Source: Vespa crabro
Lineage: Eukaryota > Arthropoda > Insecta > Hymenoptera > Vespidae
Reading direction: 5' to 3'
Assembly: GCF_910589235.1 (NCBI RefSeq)
Contig: NC_060955.1
Coordinates: 10,994,837-11,058,836 of the forward strand
DNA: 64,000 bases
Every line of letters begins with the position of its first letter. Position 1 is the stretch's first letter. The notes under the pieces are model-generated. The model worked only from the letters and a program-made list of their open reading frames with translations, did not search any database and was not told where the DNA came from. Made by a program: the position numbers and the translations under genes. Below are positions 27,731-42,099 of this stretch, in pieces.

Positions 27731-28049
27731 TGGTATCATTTTTCAAACTGTGGCTCAAGTATTACTAAAGATTTCACGAAATTAACTTCCCGTATAGCGA
27801 AATTCTCGTATGTCGATTAAGTTTTTCGATAAAAATCATATGAAAACGCCTATTTAAACATAGCAAACACGTTATATTCTTGTTATATTCTTTATTCTGC
27901 ATCGATAGAATATAAAATCAATGAAATTGAACGAGATATCTACTTTTCGTTTTTCGACGATACGCGTATATGAGCGAAAAATCGTATATACGATGCGAAA
28001 CAATGTTAAAACTTTGATTCCAATATAAAATAGATGTTTGATCTTATGA

Positions 28050-29820
28050 AATGCAATGTTCTGCATCGATTGGTAACATTTCTCAAACTGTGGCTCAAGT
28101 ATTACTAAAGATTTCACAAATTTAACTTCGCATATAGCGAAATTCGGGTATGTCGATTACGTTTTTCGATAAAAATCATATGAAAACGACTATTTATACA
28201 TAGCAAAAACGTTATTTTCTTGTTATATTCTTTATTCTTCATCGATAGAATATAAAATCAATGAAATTGAACGAGATATCAACTTTTCGTTTTTCGACGA
28301 TACGCGTATATGAGCGAAAAATCGTATATACGATGCGAAACAATTTTAAAACTTTGATTCCAATATAAAATAGATGTTTGATCTTATGAAATGCAACGTT
28401 CTGAATCGATTGGTAACATTTTTCAAACTGTGGCGCAAGTATTACTAAAGATTTCACGAAATTAACTTCGCGTATAGCGAAATTCGCGTATGTCGATTAA
28501 GTTTTTGGATAAAAATCATATGAAAACGCCTATTTAAACATAGCAAACACGTTATATTCTTGTTATATTCTTTATTCTGCATCGATAGAATATAAAATCA
28601 ATGAAATTGAACGAGATATCTACTTTTCGTTTTTCGACGATACGCGTATATGAGCGAAAAATCTCATATACGAACGAAACAATGTTAAAACTTCGATTCC
28701 AATATAGAATAGATGTTTGATCTTATGAAATGCAGTGTTCTGCATCGATTGGTAAAATTTTTCAAATTGTGGCGCAACTATTACTAAAGATTTCACGAAA
28801 TTAACTTCGCGTATAGCGAAATTCGCGTATGTCGGTTAAGTTTTTCGATAAAAATCATATGAAAACGCCTATTTAAACATAGCAAACACGTTATATTCTT
28901 GTTATATTCTTTATTCTGCATCGATAGAATATAAAATCAATGAAATTGAACGAGATTTCAACTTTTCGTTTTTCGACGATACGCGTATATGAGCGAAAAA
29001 TCGTATATACGATGCGAAACAATATTAAAACTTTGATTCCAATATAAAATAGATGTTTGATCTTATGAAATGCAATGTTCTGCATCGATTGGTATCATTT
29101 TTCAAACTGTGGCTCAAGTATTTCTAAAGATTTCACGAAATTAACTTCGCGTATAGCGAAATTCGCGTATGTCGATTAAGTTTTTCGATAAAAATCATAT
29201 GAAAACGCCTATTTAAACATAGCAAACACGTTATATTCTTGTTATATTCTTTATTCTGCATCGATAGAATATAAAATCAATGAAATTGAACGAGATTTCA
29301 ACTTTTCGTTTTTCGACGATGCGCGTATATGAGCGAAAAATCGTATATACGATGCGAAACAATGTTAAAACTTTGATTCCAATATAAAATAGATGTTTGA
29401 TCTTATGAAATGCAACGTTCTGAATCGATTGGTAACATTTTTCAAACTGTGGCTCAAGTATTACTAAGATTTCACGAAATTAACTTCGCGTATAGCGAAA
29501 TTCGCGTATGCCGATTACGTTTTTCGATAAAAATCATATGAAAACGCCTATTTAAACATAGTAAAAACGTTATCTTCTTGTTATATTCTTTATTCTGCAT
29601 CGATAGAATATAAAATCAATGAAATTGAAGGAGATTTCAACTTTTCGTTTTTCGACGATACGCGTATATGAGCGAAAAATCGTATATGCGATGCGAAACA
29701 ATGTTAAAACTTAGATTCCAATATAAAATAGATGTTTGATCTTATGAAATGCAATGTTCTGCATCGATTAGTAACATTTCTCAAACTGTGGCTCAAGTAT
29801 TACTAAAGATTTCACAAATT
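28050..29820 (+). repeat. First copy of a 2718-bp (8-monomer) displaced duplication
   Basis: Matches about 30770-32540 at offset 2718. Both copies carry attcgggtatg, caatattaaaac, a gatgcgcg substitution (29318 and 32036) and a tactaagattt one-base deletion. The right limit is near 29820, where this copy reads cttcgcgtatag and the other cttcgcatatag. The copies are separated by about three monomers, so this is a displaced pair rather than an adjacent one. Confidence 0.8.
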
Positions 29821-31585
29821 TAACTTCGCGTATAGCGAAATTCGCGTATGTCGATTAAGTTTTTCGATAAAAATCATATGAAAACGCCTATTTAATCATA
29901 GCAAACACGTTATATTCTTGTTATATTCTTTATTCTGCATCGATAGAATATAAAATCAATGAAATTGAACGAGATATCTACTTTTCGTTTTTCGACGATA
30001 CGCGTATATGAGCGAAAAATCGTATATACGATGCGAAACAATGTTAAAACTTTGATTCCAATATAAAATAGATGTTTGATCTTATGAAATGCAATGTTCT
30101 GCATCGATTGGTAACATTTTTCAAACTGTGGCGCAAGTATTACAAAAGATTTCACGAATTTAACTTCGCGTATAGCGAAATTCGCGTATGTCGATTAAGT
30201 TTTTCGATAAAAATCATATGAAAACGCCTATTTAAACATAGCAAACACGTTATATTCTTGTTATATTCTTTATTCTGCATCGATAGAATATAAAATCAAT
30301 GAAATTGAACGAGATTTCAACTTTTCGTTTTTCGACGATACGCGTATATGAGCGAAAAATCGTATATACGATGCGAAACAATGTTAAAACTTTGATTCCA
30401 ATATAAAATAGATGTTTGATCTTATGAAATGCAATGTTCTGCATCGATTGGTATCATTTTTCAAACTGTGGCTCAAGTATTACTAAAGATTTCACGAAAT
30501 TAACTTCCCGTATAGCGAAATTCGCGTATGCCGATTACGTTTTTCGATAAAAATCATATGAAAACGCCTATTTAAACATAGTAAAAACGTTATCTTCTTG
30601 TTATATTCTTTATTCTGCATCGATAGAATACAAAATCAATGAAATTGAAGGAGATTTCAACTTTTCGTTTTTCGACGATACGTGTATATGAGCGAAAAAT
30701 CGTATATGCGATGCGAAACAATGTTAAAACTTAGATTCCAATATAAAATAGATGTTTGATCTTATGAAATGCAATGTTCTGCATCGATTGGTAACATTTC
30801 TCAAACTGTGGCTCAAGTATTACTAAAGATTTCACAAATTTAACTTCGCATATAGCGAAATTCGGGTATGTCGATTACGTTTTTCGATAAAAATCATATG
30901 AAAACGACTATTTATACATAGCAAAAACGTTATTTTCTTGTTATATTCTTTATTCTTCATCGATAGAATATAAAATCAATGAAATTGAACGAGATATCAA
31001 CTTTTCGTTTTTCGACGATACGCGTATATGAGCGAAAAATCGTATATACGATGCGAAACAATGTTAAAACTTTGATTCCAATATAAAATACATGTTTGAT
31101 CTTATGAAATGCAACGTTCTGAATCGATTGGTAACATTTTTCAAACTGTGGCGCAAGTATTACTAAAGATTTCACGAAATTAACTTCGCGTATAGCGAAA
31201 TTCGCGTATGTCGATTAAGTTTTTGGATAAAAATCATATGAAAACGCCTATTTAAACATAGCAAACACGTTATATTCTTGTTATATTCTTTATTCTGCAT
31301 CGATAGAATATAAAATCAATGAAATTGAACGAGATATCTACTTTTCGTTTTTCGACGATACGCGTATATGAGCGAAAAATCTCATATACGAACGAAACAA
31401 TGTTAAAACTTCGATTCCAATATAGAATAGATGTTTGATCTTATGAAATGCAGTGTTCTGCATCGATTGGTAAAATTTTTCAAATTGTGGCGCAACTATT
31501 ACTAAAGATTTCACGAAATTAACTTCGCGTATAGCGAAATTCGCGTATGTCGGTTAAGTTTTTCGATAAAAATCATATGAAAACG
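29770..31585 (+). repeat. Downstream partner of the +17985-bp block
   Basis: Collinear with about 11785-13600, with the same acaaaagattt, gaatacaaaatc and attcgggtatg markers in order. A few single-base differences, such as tttaatcatag near 29895 and atacatgtttg near 31090, are private to this copy. It also overlaps the second copy of a 2718-bp displaced duplication, so its history includes at least two separate events. Confidence 0.72.
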
Positions 31586-32540
31586 CCTATTTAAACATAG
31601 CAAACACGTTATATTCTTGTTATATTCTTTATTCTGCATCGATAGAATATAAAATCAATGAAATTGAACGAGATTTCAACTTTTCGTTTTTCGACGATAC
31701 GCGTATATGAGCGAAAAATCGTATATACGATGCGAAACAATATTAAAACTTTGATTCCAATATAAAATAGATGTTTGATCTTATGAAATGCAATGTTCTG
31801 CATCGATTGGTATCATTTTTCAAACTGTGGCTCAAGTATTTCTAAAGATTTCACGAAATTAACTTCGCGTATAGCGAAATTCGCGTATGTCGATTAAGTT
31901 TTTCGATAAAAATCATATGAAAACGCCTATTTAAACATAGCAAACACGTTATATTCTTGTTATATTCTTTATTCTGCATCGATAGAATATAAAATCAATG
32001 AAATTGAACGAGATTTCAACTTTTCGTTTTTCGACGATGCGCGTATATGAGCGAAAAATCGTATATACGATGCGAAACAATGTTAAAACTTTGATTCCAA
32101 TATAAAATAGATGTTTGATCTTATGAAATGCAACGTTCTGAATCGATTGGTAACATTTTTCAAACTGTGGCTCAAGTATTACTAAGATTTCACGAAATTA
32201 ACTTCGCGTATAGCGAAATTCGCGTATGCCGATTACGTTTTTCGATAAAAATCATATGAAAACGCCTATTTAAACATAGTAAAAACGTTATCGTCTTGTT
32301 ATATTCTTTATTCTGCATCGATAGAATATAAAATCAATGAAATTGAAGGAGATTTCAACTTTTCGTTTTTCGACGATACGCGTATATGAGCGAAAAATCG
32401 TATATGCGATGCGAAACAATGTTAAAACTTAGATTCCAATATAAAATAGATGTTTGATCTTATGAAATGCAATGTTCTGCTTCGATTAGTAACATTTCTC
32501 AAACTGTGGCTCAAGTATTACTAAAGATTTCACAAATTTA
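30770..32540 (+). repeat. Second copy of the 2718-bp displaced duplication
   Basis: Same marker series as about 28050-29820. Private changes include ttatcgtcttg near 32290 and ctgcttcgattag near 32480. It overlaps in part the downstream partner of the 53-monomer-displaced block, which implies that the two events happened in sequence. Confidence 0.78.
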
Positions 32541-32879
32541 ACTTCGCATATAGCGAAATTCGCGTATGTCGATTACGTTTATCGATAAAAATCATATGAA
32601 AACGACTATTTATACATAGCAAAAACGTTATTTTCTTGTTATATTCTTTATTCTTCATCGATAGAATATAAAATCAATGAAATTGAACGAGATATCAACT
32701 TTTCGTTTTTCGACGATACGCGTATATGAGCGAAAAATCGTATATACGAACGAAACAATGTTAAAACTTAGATTCCAATATAAAATAGATGTTTGATCTT
32801 ATGAAATGCAATGTTCTGCATCGATTGGTAACATTTCTCAAACTGTGGCTCAAGTATTACTAAAGATTTCGCGAAATTA

Positions 32880-34520
32880 ACTTCGCGTATAGCGAAATTC
32901 GCGTATGTCGGTTAAGTTTTTCGATAAAAATCATATGAAAACGCCTATTTAAACATAGCAAACACGTTATATTCTTGTTATATTCTTTATTCTGCATCGA
33001 TAGAATATAAAATCAATGAAATTGAACGAGATTTCAACTTTTCGTTTTCCGACGATACGCGTATATGAGCGAAAAATCGTATATACGATGCGAAACAATG
33101 TTAAAACTTTGATTCCAATATAAAATAGATGTTTTATCTTATGAAATGCAACGTTCTGAATCGATTGGTAACATTTTTCAAACTGTGGCGCAAGTATTAC
33201 TAAAGATTTCACGAAATTAACTTCGCGTATAGCGAAATTCGCGTATGTCGTTTAAGTTTTTGGATAAAAATCATATGAAAACGCCTATTTAAACATAGCA
33301 AACACGTTATATTCTTGTTATATTCTTTATTCTGCATCGATAGAATATAAAATCAATGAAATTGAACGAGATATCTACTTTTCGTTTTTCGACGATACGC
33401 GTATATGAGCGAAAAATCTCATATACGAACGAAACAATGTTAAAACTTCGATTCCAATATAAAATAGATGTTTGATCTTATGAAATGCAATTTTCTGCAT
33501 CGATTGGTAAAATTTTTCAAATTGTGGCGCAACTATTACTAAAGATTTCACGAAATTAACTTCGCGTATAGCGAAATTCGCGTATGTCGGTTAAGTTTTT
33601 CGATAAAAATCATATGAAAACGCCTATTTAACCATAGCAAACACGTTATATTCTTGTTATATTCTTTATTCTGCTTCGATAGAATATAAAATCAATGAAA
33701 TTGAACGAGATATCTACTTTTCGTTTTTCGACGATACGCGTATATGAGCGAAATATCGTATATACGATGCGAAACAATGTTAAAACTTTGATTCCAATAT
33801 AAAATAGATGTTTGATCTTATGAAATGCAATGTTCTGCATCGATTGGTATCATTTTTCAAACTGTGGCTCAAGTATTTCTAAAGATTTCACGAAATTAAC
33901 TTCGCGTATAGCGAAATTCGCGTATGCCGATTACGTTTTTCGATTAAAATCATATGAAAACGCCTATTTAAACATAGTAAAAACGTTATCTTCTTGTTAT
34001 ATTCTTTATTCTGCATCGATAGAATATAAAATCAATGAAATTGAAGGAGATTTCAACTTTTCGTTTTTCGACGATACGCGTATATGAGCGAAAAATCGTA
34101 TATGCGATGCGAAACAATGTTAAAACTTAGATTCCAATATAAAATAGATGTTTGATCTTATGAAATGCAATGTTCTGCATCGATTAGTAACATTTCTCAA
34201 ACTGTGGCTCAAGTATTACTAAAGATTTCACAAATTTAACTTCGCATATAGCGAAATTCGCGTATGTCGATTACGTTTATCGATAAAAATCATATGAAAA
34301 CGACTATTTATACATAGCAAAAACGTTATTTTCTTGTTATATTCTTTATTCTTCATCGATAGAATATAAAATCAATGAAATTGAACGAGATATCAACTTT
34401 TCGTTTTTCGACGATACGCGTATATGAGCGAAAAATCGTATATACGAACGAAACAATGTTAAAACTTAGATTCCAATAAAAAATAGATGTTTGATCTTAT
34501 GAAATGCAATGTTCTGCATC
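32880..34520 (+). repeat. Downstream partner of the +14930-bp block
   Basis: Carries the same private cgattaaaatc, aaatatcg and ttaaccatagc variants as about 17950-19590. Private differences include cgttttccgac near 33045 (cgtttttcgac upstream). An in-frame plus-strand stretch of 85 codons at 33830-34087 occurs in both copies only because this block lacks a few stop-making substitutions. It is not regarded as a gene. Confidence 0.75.
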
Positions 34521-36149
34521 GATTGGTAACATTTCTCAAACTGTGGCTCAAGTATTACTAAAGATTTCGCGAAATTAACTTCGCGTATAGCGAAATTCGC
34601 GTATGCCGGTTACGTTTTTCGATAAAAATCATATGAAAACGCCTATTTAAACATAGTAAAAACGTTATATTCTTGTTATATTCTTTATTCTGCATCGATA
34701 GAATATAAAATCAATGAAATTGAACGAGATTTCAACTTTTCGTTTTTCGACGATACGCGTATATGAGCGCAAAATCGTATATACGATGCGAAACAATGTT
34801 AAAACTTCGATTCCAATATAAAATAGATGTTTGATCTTATGAAATGCAATGTTCTGCATCGATTGGTAACATTTTTCAAACTGTGGCGCATCTATTACTA
34901 AAGCTTTCACGAAATTAACTTCGCGTATAGCGAAATTCGCGTATGTCGGTTAAGTTTTTCGATAAAAATCATATGAAAACGCCTATTAAAACATAGCAAA
35001 CACGTTATATTCTTGTTATATTCTTTATTCTGCATCGATAGAATATAAAATCAATGAAATTGAACGAGATTTCAACTTTTCGTTTTTCGACGATACGCGT
35101 ATATGAGCGAAAAATCGTATATACGATGCGAAACAATGTTAAAACTTTGATTCCAATATAAAATAGATGTTTGATCTTATGAAATGCAACGTTCTGAATC
35201 GATTGGTAACATTTTTCAAACTGTGGCGCAAGTATTACTAAAGATTTCACGAAATTAACTTCGCGTATAGCGAAATTCGCGTATGTCGTTTAAGTTTTTG
35301 GATAAAAATCATATGAAAACGCCTATTTAAACATAGCAAACACGTTATATTCTTGTTATATTCTTTATTCTGCATCGATAGAATATAAAATCAATGAAAT
35401 TGAACGAGATATCTACTTTTCATTTTTCGACGATACGCGTATATGAGCGAAAAATCTCATATACGAACGAAACAATGTTAAAACTTCGATTCCAATATAA
35501 AATAGATGTTTGATCTTATGAAATGCAATTTTCTGCATCGATTGGTAAAATTTTTCAAATTGTGGCGCAACTATTACTAAAGATTTCACGAAATTAACTT
35601 CGCGTATAGCGAAATTCGCGTATGTCGGTTAAGTTTTTCGATAAAAATCATATGAAAACGCCTATTTAAACATAGTAAAAACGTTATCTTCTTGTTATAT
35701 TCTTTATTCTGCATCGATAGAATATAAAATCAATGAAATTGAAGGAGATTTCAACTTTTCGTTTTTCGACGATACGCGTATATGAGCGAAAAATCGTATA
35801 TGCGATGCGAAACAATGTTAAAACTTAGATTCCAATATAAAATAGATGTTTGATCTTATGAAATGCAATGTTCTGCATCGATTAGTAACATTTCTCAAAC
35901 TGTGGCTCAAGTATTACTAAAGATTTCACAAATTTAACTTCGCATATAGCGAAATTCGCGTATGTCGATTACGTTTATCGATAAAAATCATATGAAAACG
36001 ACTATTTATACATAGCAAAAACGTTATTTTCTTGTTATATTCTTTATTCTTCATCGATAGAATATAAAATCAATGAAATTGAACGAGATATCAACTTTTC
36101 GTTTTTCGACGATACGCGTATATGAGCGAAAAATCGTATATACGATGCG

Positions 36150-39100
36150 AAACAATGTTAAAACTTCGATTCCAATATAAAATAGATGTTTGATCTTATG
36201 AAATGCAATGTTCTGCATCGATTGGTAACATTTTTCAAACTGTGGCGCAACTATTACTAAAGCTTTCACGAAATTAACTTCGCGTATAGCGAAATTCGCG
36301 TATGTCGGTTAAGTTTTTCGATAAAAATCATATGAAAACGCCTATTTAAACATAGCAAACACGTTATATTCTTGTTATATTCTTTATTCTGCATCGATAG
36401 AATATAAAATCAATGAAATTGAACGAGATTTCAACTTTTCGTTTTTCGACGATACGCGTATATGAGCGAAAAATCGTATATACGATGCGAAACAATGTTA
36501 AAACTTTGATTCCAATATAAAATAGATGTTTGATCTTATGAAATGCAACGTTCTGAATCGATTGGTAACATTTTTCAAACTGTGGCGCAAGTATTACTAA
36601 AGATTTCACGAAATTAACTTCGCGTATAGCGAAATTCGCGTATGTCGTTTAAGTTTTTGGATAAAAATCATATGAAAACGCCTATTTAAACATAGCAAAC
36701 ACGTTATATTCTTGTTATATTCTTTATTCTGCATCGATAGAATATAAAATCAATGAAATTGAACGAGATATCTACTTTTCGTTTTTCGACGATACGCGTA
36801 TATGAGCGAAAAATCTCATATACGAACGAAACAATGTTAAAACTTCGATTCCAATATAAAATAGATGTTTGATCTTATGAAATGCAATTTTCTGCATCGA
36901 TTGGTAAAATTTTTCAAATTGTGGCGCAACTATTACTAAAGATTTCACGAAATTAACTTCGCGTATAGCGAAATTCGCGTATGTCGGTTAAGTTTTTCGA
37001 TAAAAATCATATGAAAACGCCTATTTAAACATAGCAAACACGTTATATTCTTGTTATATTCTATATTCTGCATCGATAGAATATGAAATCAATGAAATTG
37101 AACGAGATTTCAACTTTTCGTTTTTCGACGATACGCGTATATGAGCGAAAAATCGTATATACGATGCGAAACAATGTTAAAACTTTGATTCCAATATAAA
37201 ATAGATGTTTGATCTTATGAAATGCAATGTTCTGCATCGATTGGTAACATTTCTCAAACTGTGGCTCAAGTATTACTAAAGATTTCACGAAATTAACTTC
37301 GCGTATAGCGAAATTCGCGTATGTCGATTAAGTTTTTCGATAAAAATCATATGAAAACGCCTATTTAAACATAGCAAACACGTTATATTCTTGTTATATT
37401 CTTTATTCTGCTTCGATAGAATATAAAATCAATGAAATTGATCGAGATATCTACTTTTCGTTTTTCGACGATACGCGTATATGAGCGAAAAATCGAATAT
37501 ACGATGCGAAACAATGTTAAAACTTTGATTCCAATATAAAATAGATGTTTGATCTTATGAAATGCAATGTTCTGCATCGATTGGTATCATTTTTCAAACT
37601 GTGGCTCAAGTATTTCTAAAGATTTCACGAAATTAACTTCGCGTATAGCGAAATTCGCGTATGCCGATTACGTTTTTCGATAAAAATCATATGAAAACGC
37701 CTAATTAAACATAGTAAAAACGTTATCTTCTTGTTATATTCTTTATTCTGCATCGATAGAATATAAAATCAATGAAATTGAAGGAGATTTCAACTTTTCG
37801 TTTTTCGACGATACGCGTATATGAGCGAAAAATCGTATATGCGATGCGAAACAATGTTAAAACTTAGATTCCAATATAAAATAGATGTTTGATCTTATGA
37901 AATGCAATGTTCTGCATCGATTAGTAACATTTCTCAAACTGTGGCTCAAGTATTACTAAAGATTTCACAAATTTAACTTCGCATATAGCGAAATTCGCGT
38001 ATGTCGATTACGTTTATCGATAAAAATCATATGAAAACGACTATTTATACATAGCAAAAACGTTATTTTCTTGTTATATTCTTTATTCTTCATCGATAGA
38101 ATATAAAATCAATGAAATTGAACGAGATATCAACTTTTCGTTTTTCGACGATACGCGTATATGAGCGAAAAATCGTATATACGAACGAAACAATGTTAAA
38201 ACTTAGATTCCAATATAAAATAGATGTTTGATCTTATGAAATGCAATGTTCTGCATCGATTGGTAACATTTCTCAAACTGTGGCTCAAGTATTACTAAAG
38301 ATTTCGCGAAATTAACTTCGCGTATAGCGAAATTCGCGTATGCCGGTTACGTTTTTCGATAAAAATCATATGAAAACGCCTATTTAAACATAGTAAAAAC
38401 GTTATATTCTTGTTATATTCTTTATTCTGCATCGATAGAATATAAAATCAATGAAATTGAACGAGATTTCAACTTTTCGTTTTTCGACGATACGCGTATA
38501 TGAGCGAAAAATCGTATATACGATGCGAAACAATGTTAAAACTTCGATTCCAATATAAAATAGATGTTTGATCTTATGAAATGCAATGTTCTGCATCGAT
38601 TGGTAACATTTTTCAAACTGTGGCGCAACTATTACTAAAGCTTTCACGAAATTAACTTCGCGTATAGCGAAATTCGCGTATGTCGGTTAAGTTTTTCGAT
38701 AAAAATCATATGAAAACGCCTATTTAAACATAGCAAACACGTTATATTCTTGTTATATTCTTTATTCTGCATCGATAGAATATAAAATCAATGAAATTGA
38801 ACGAGATTTCAACTTTTCGTTTTTCGACGATACGCGTATATGAGCGAAAAATCGTATATACGATGCGAAACAATGTTAAAACTTTGATTCCAATATAAAA
38901 TAGATGTTTGATCTTATGAAATGCAATGTTCTGCATCGATTGGTAACATTTCTCAAACTGTGGCTCATGTATTACTAAAGATTTCGCGAAATTAACTTCG
39001 CGTATAGCGAAATTCGCGTATGCCGGTTACGTTTTTCGATAAAAATCATATGAAAACGCCTATTTAAACATAGTAAAAACGTTATATTCTTGTTATATTC

Positions 39101-42000
39101 TTTATTCTGCATCGATAGAATATAAAATCAATGAAATTGAACGAGATTTCAACTTTTCGTTTTTCGACGATACGCGTATATGAGCGAAAAATCGTATATA
39201 CGATGCGAAACAATGTTAAAACTTCGATTCCAATATAAAATAGATGTTTGATCTTATGAAATGCAATGTTCTGCATCGATTGGTAACATTTTTCAAACTG
39301 TGGCGCAACTATTACTAAAGCTTTCACGAAATTAACTTCGCGTATAGCGAAATTCGCGTATGTCGGTTAAGTTTTTCGATAAAAATCATATGAAAACGCC
39401 TATTTAAACATAGCAAACACGTTATATTCTTGTTATATTCTTTATTCTGCATCGATAGAATATAAAATCAATGAAATTGAACGAGATTTCAACTTTTCGT
39501 TTTTCGACGATACGCGTATATGAGCGAAAAATCGTATATACGATGCGAAACAATGTTAAAACTTTGATTCCAATATAAAATAGATGTTTGATCTTATGAA
39601 ATGCAACGTTCTGAATCGATTGGTAACATTTTTCAAACTGTGGCGCAAGTATTACTAAAGATTTCACGAAATTAACTTCGCGTATAGCGAAATTCGCGTA
39701 TGTCGTTTAAGTTTTTGGATAAAAATCATATGAAAACGCCTATATAAACATAGCAAACACGTTATATTCTTGTTATATTCTTTATTCTGCATCGATAGAA
39801 TATAAAATCAATGAAATTGAACGAGATATCTACTTTTCGTTTTTCGACGATACGCGTATATGAGCGAAAAATCTCATATACGAACGAAACAATGTTAAAA
39901 CTTCGATTCCAATATAAAATAGATGTTTGATCTTATGAAATGCAATTTTCTGCATCGATTGGTAAAATTTTTCAAATTGTGGCGCAACTATTACTAAAGA
40001 TTTCACGAAATTAACTTCGCGTATAGCGAAATTCGCGTATGTCGGTTAAGTTTTTCGATAAAAATCATATGAAAACGCCTATTTAAACATAGCAAACACG
40101 TTATATTCTTGTTATATTCTATATTCTGCATCGATAGAATATGAAATCAATGAAATTGAACGAGATTTCAACTTTTCGTTTTTCGACGATACGCGTACAT
40201 GAGCGAAAAATCGTATATACGATGCGAAACAATGTTAAAACTTTGATTCCAATATAAAATAGATGTTTGATCTTATGAAATGCAATGTTCTGCATCGATT
40301 GGTAACATTTCTCAAACTGTGGCTCAAGTATTACTAAAGATTTCACGAAATTAACTTCGCGTATAGCGAAATTCGCGTATGTCGATTAAGTTTTTCGATA
40401 AAAATCATATGAAAACGCCTATTTAAACATAGCAAACACGTTATATTCTTGTTATATTCTTTATTCTGCTTCGATAGAATATAAAATCAATGAAATTGAA
40501 CGAGATATCTACTTTTCGTTTTTCGACGATACGCGTATATGAGCGAAAAATCGTATATACGATGCGAAACAATGTTAAAACTTTGATTCCAATATAAAAT
40601 AGATGTTTGATCTTATGAAATGCAATGTTCTGCATCGATTGGTATCATTTTTCAAACTGTGGCTCAAGTATTTCTAAAGATTTCACGAAATTAACTTCGC
40701 GTATAGCGAAATTCGCGTATGCCGATTACGTTTTTCGATAAAAATCATATGAAAACGCCTATTTAAACATAGTAAAAACTTTATCTTCTTGTTATATTCT
40801 TTATTCTGCATCGATAGAATATAAAATCAATGAAATTGAAGGAGATTTCAACTTTTCGTTTTTCGACGATACGCGTATATGAGCGAAAAATCGTATATGC
40901 GATGCGAAACAATGTTAAAACTTAGATTCCAATATAAAATAGATGTTTGATCTTATGAAATGCAATGTTCTGCATCGATTAGTAACATTTCTCAAACTGT
41001 GGCTCAAGTATTACTAAAGATTTCACAAATTTAACTTCGCATATATCGAAATTCGCGTATGTCGATTACGTTTATCGATAAAAATCATATGAAAACGACT
41101 ATTTATACATAGCAAAAACGTTATTTTCTTGTTATATTCTTTATTCTTCATCGATAGAATATAAAATCAATGAAATTGAACGAGATATCAACTTTTCGTT
41201 TTTCGACGATACGCGTATATGAGCGAAAAATCGTATATACGAACGAAACAATGTTAAAACTTAGATTCCAATATAAAATAGATGTTTGATCTTATGAAAT
41301 GCAATGTTCTGCATCGATTGGTAACATTTCTCAAACTGTGGCTCAAGTATTACTAAAGATTTCGCGAAATTAACTTCGCGTATAGCGAAATTCGCGTATG
41401 CCGGTTACGTTTTTCGATAAAAATCATATGAAAACGCCTATTTAAACATAGTAAAAACGTTATATTCTTGTTATATTCTTTATTCTGCATCGATAGAATA
41501 TAAAATCAATGAAATTGAACGAGATTTCAACTTTTCGTTTTTCGACGATACGCGTATATGAGCGAAAAATCGTATATACGATGCGAAACAATGTTAAAAC
41601 TTCGATTCCAATATAAAATAGATGTTTGATCTTATGAAATGCAATGTTCTGCATCGATTGGTAACATTTTTCAAACTGTGGCGCAACTATTACTAAAGCT
41701 TTCACGAAATTAACTTCGCGTATAGCGAAATTCGCGTATGTCGGTTAAGTTTTTCGATAAAAATCATATGAAAACGCCTATTTAAACATAGCAAACACGT
41801 TATATTCTTGTTATATTCTTTATTCTGCATCGATAGAATATAAAATCAATGAAATTGAACGAGATTTCAACTTTTCGTTTTTCGACGATACGCGTATATG
41901 AGCGAAAAATCGTATATACGATGCGAAACAATGTTAAAACTTTGATTCCAATATAAAATAGATGTTTGATCTTATGAAATGCAATGTTCTGCATCGATTG
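36150..42000 (+). repeat. 9-monomer higher-order repeat, about two copies (3058 bp period)
   Basis: Sites at 36364, 37061, 37383, 38402 and 38742 recur at 39422, 40119, 40441, 41460 and 41800, all exactly 3058 bp apart. The type with ttctatattc and gaatatgaaatc, followed by the gcttcgatag/gatatctac type, marks the middle of each unit. The copies differ by few changes, for example gcgtacatgag near 40195 in the second only. The left limit is set by the differing monomer near 36051. Confidence 0.82.
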
Positions 42001-42099
42001 GTAACATTTCTCAAACTGTGGCTCAAGTATTACTAAAGATTTCGCGAAATTAACTTCGCGTATAGCGAAATTCGCGTATGTCGTTTAAGTTTTTGGATA

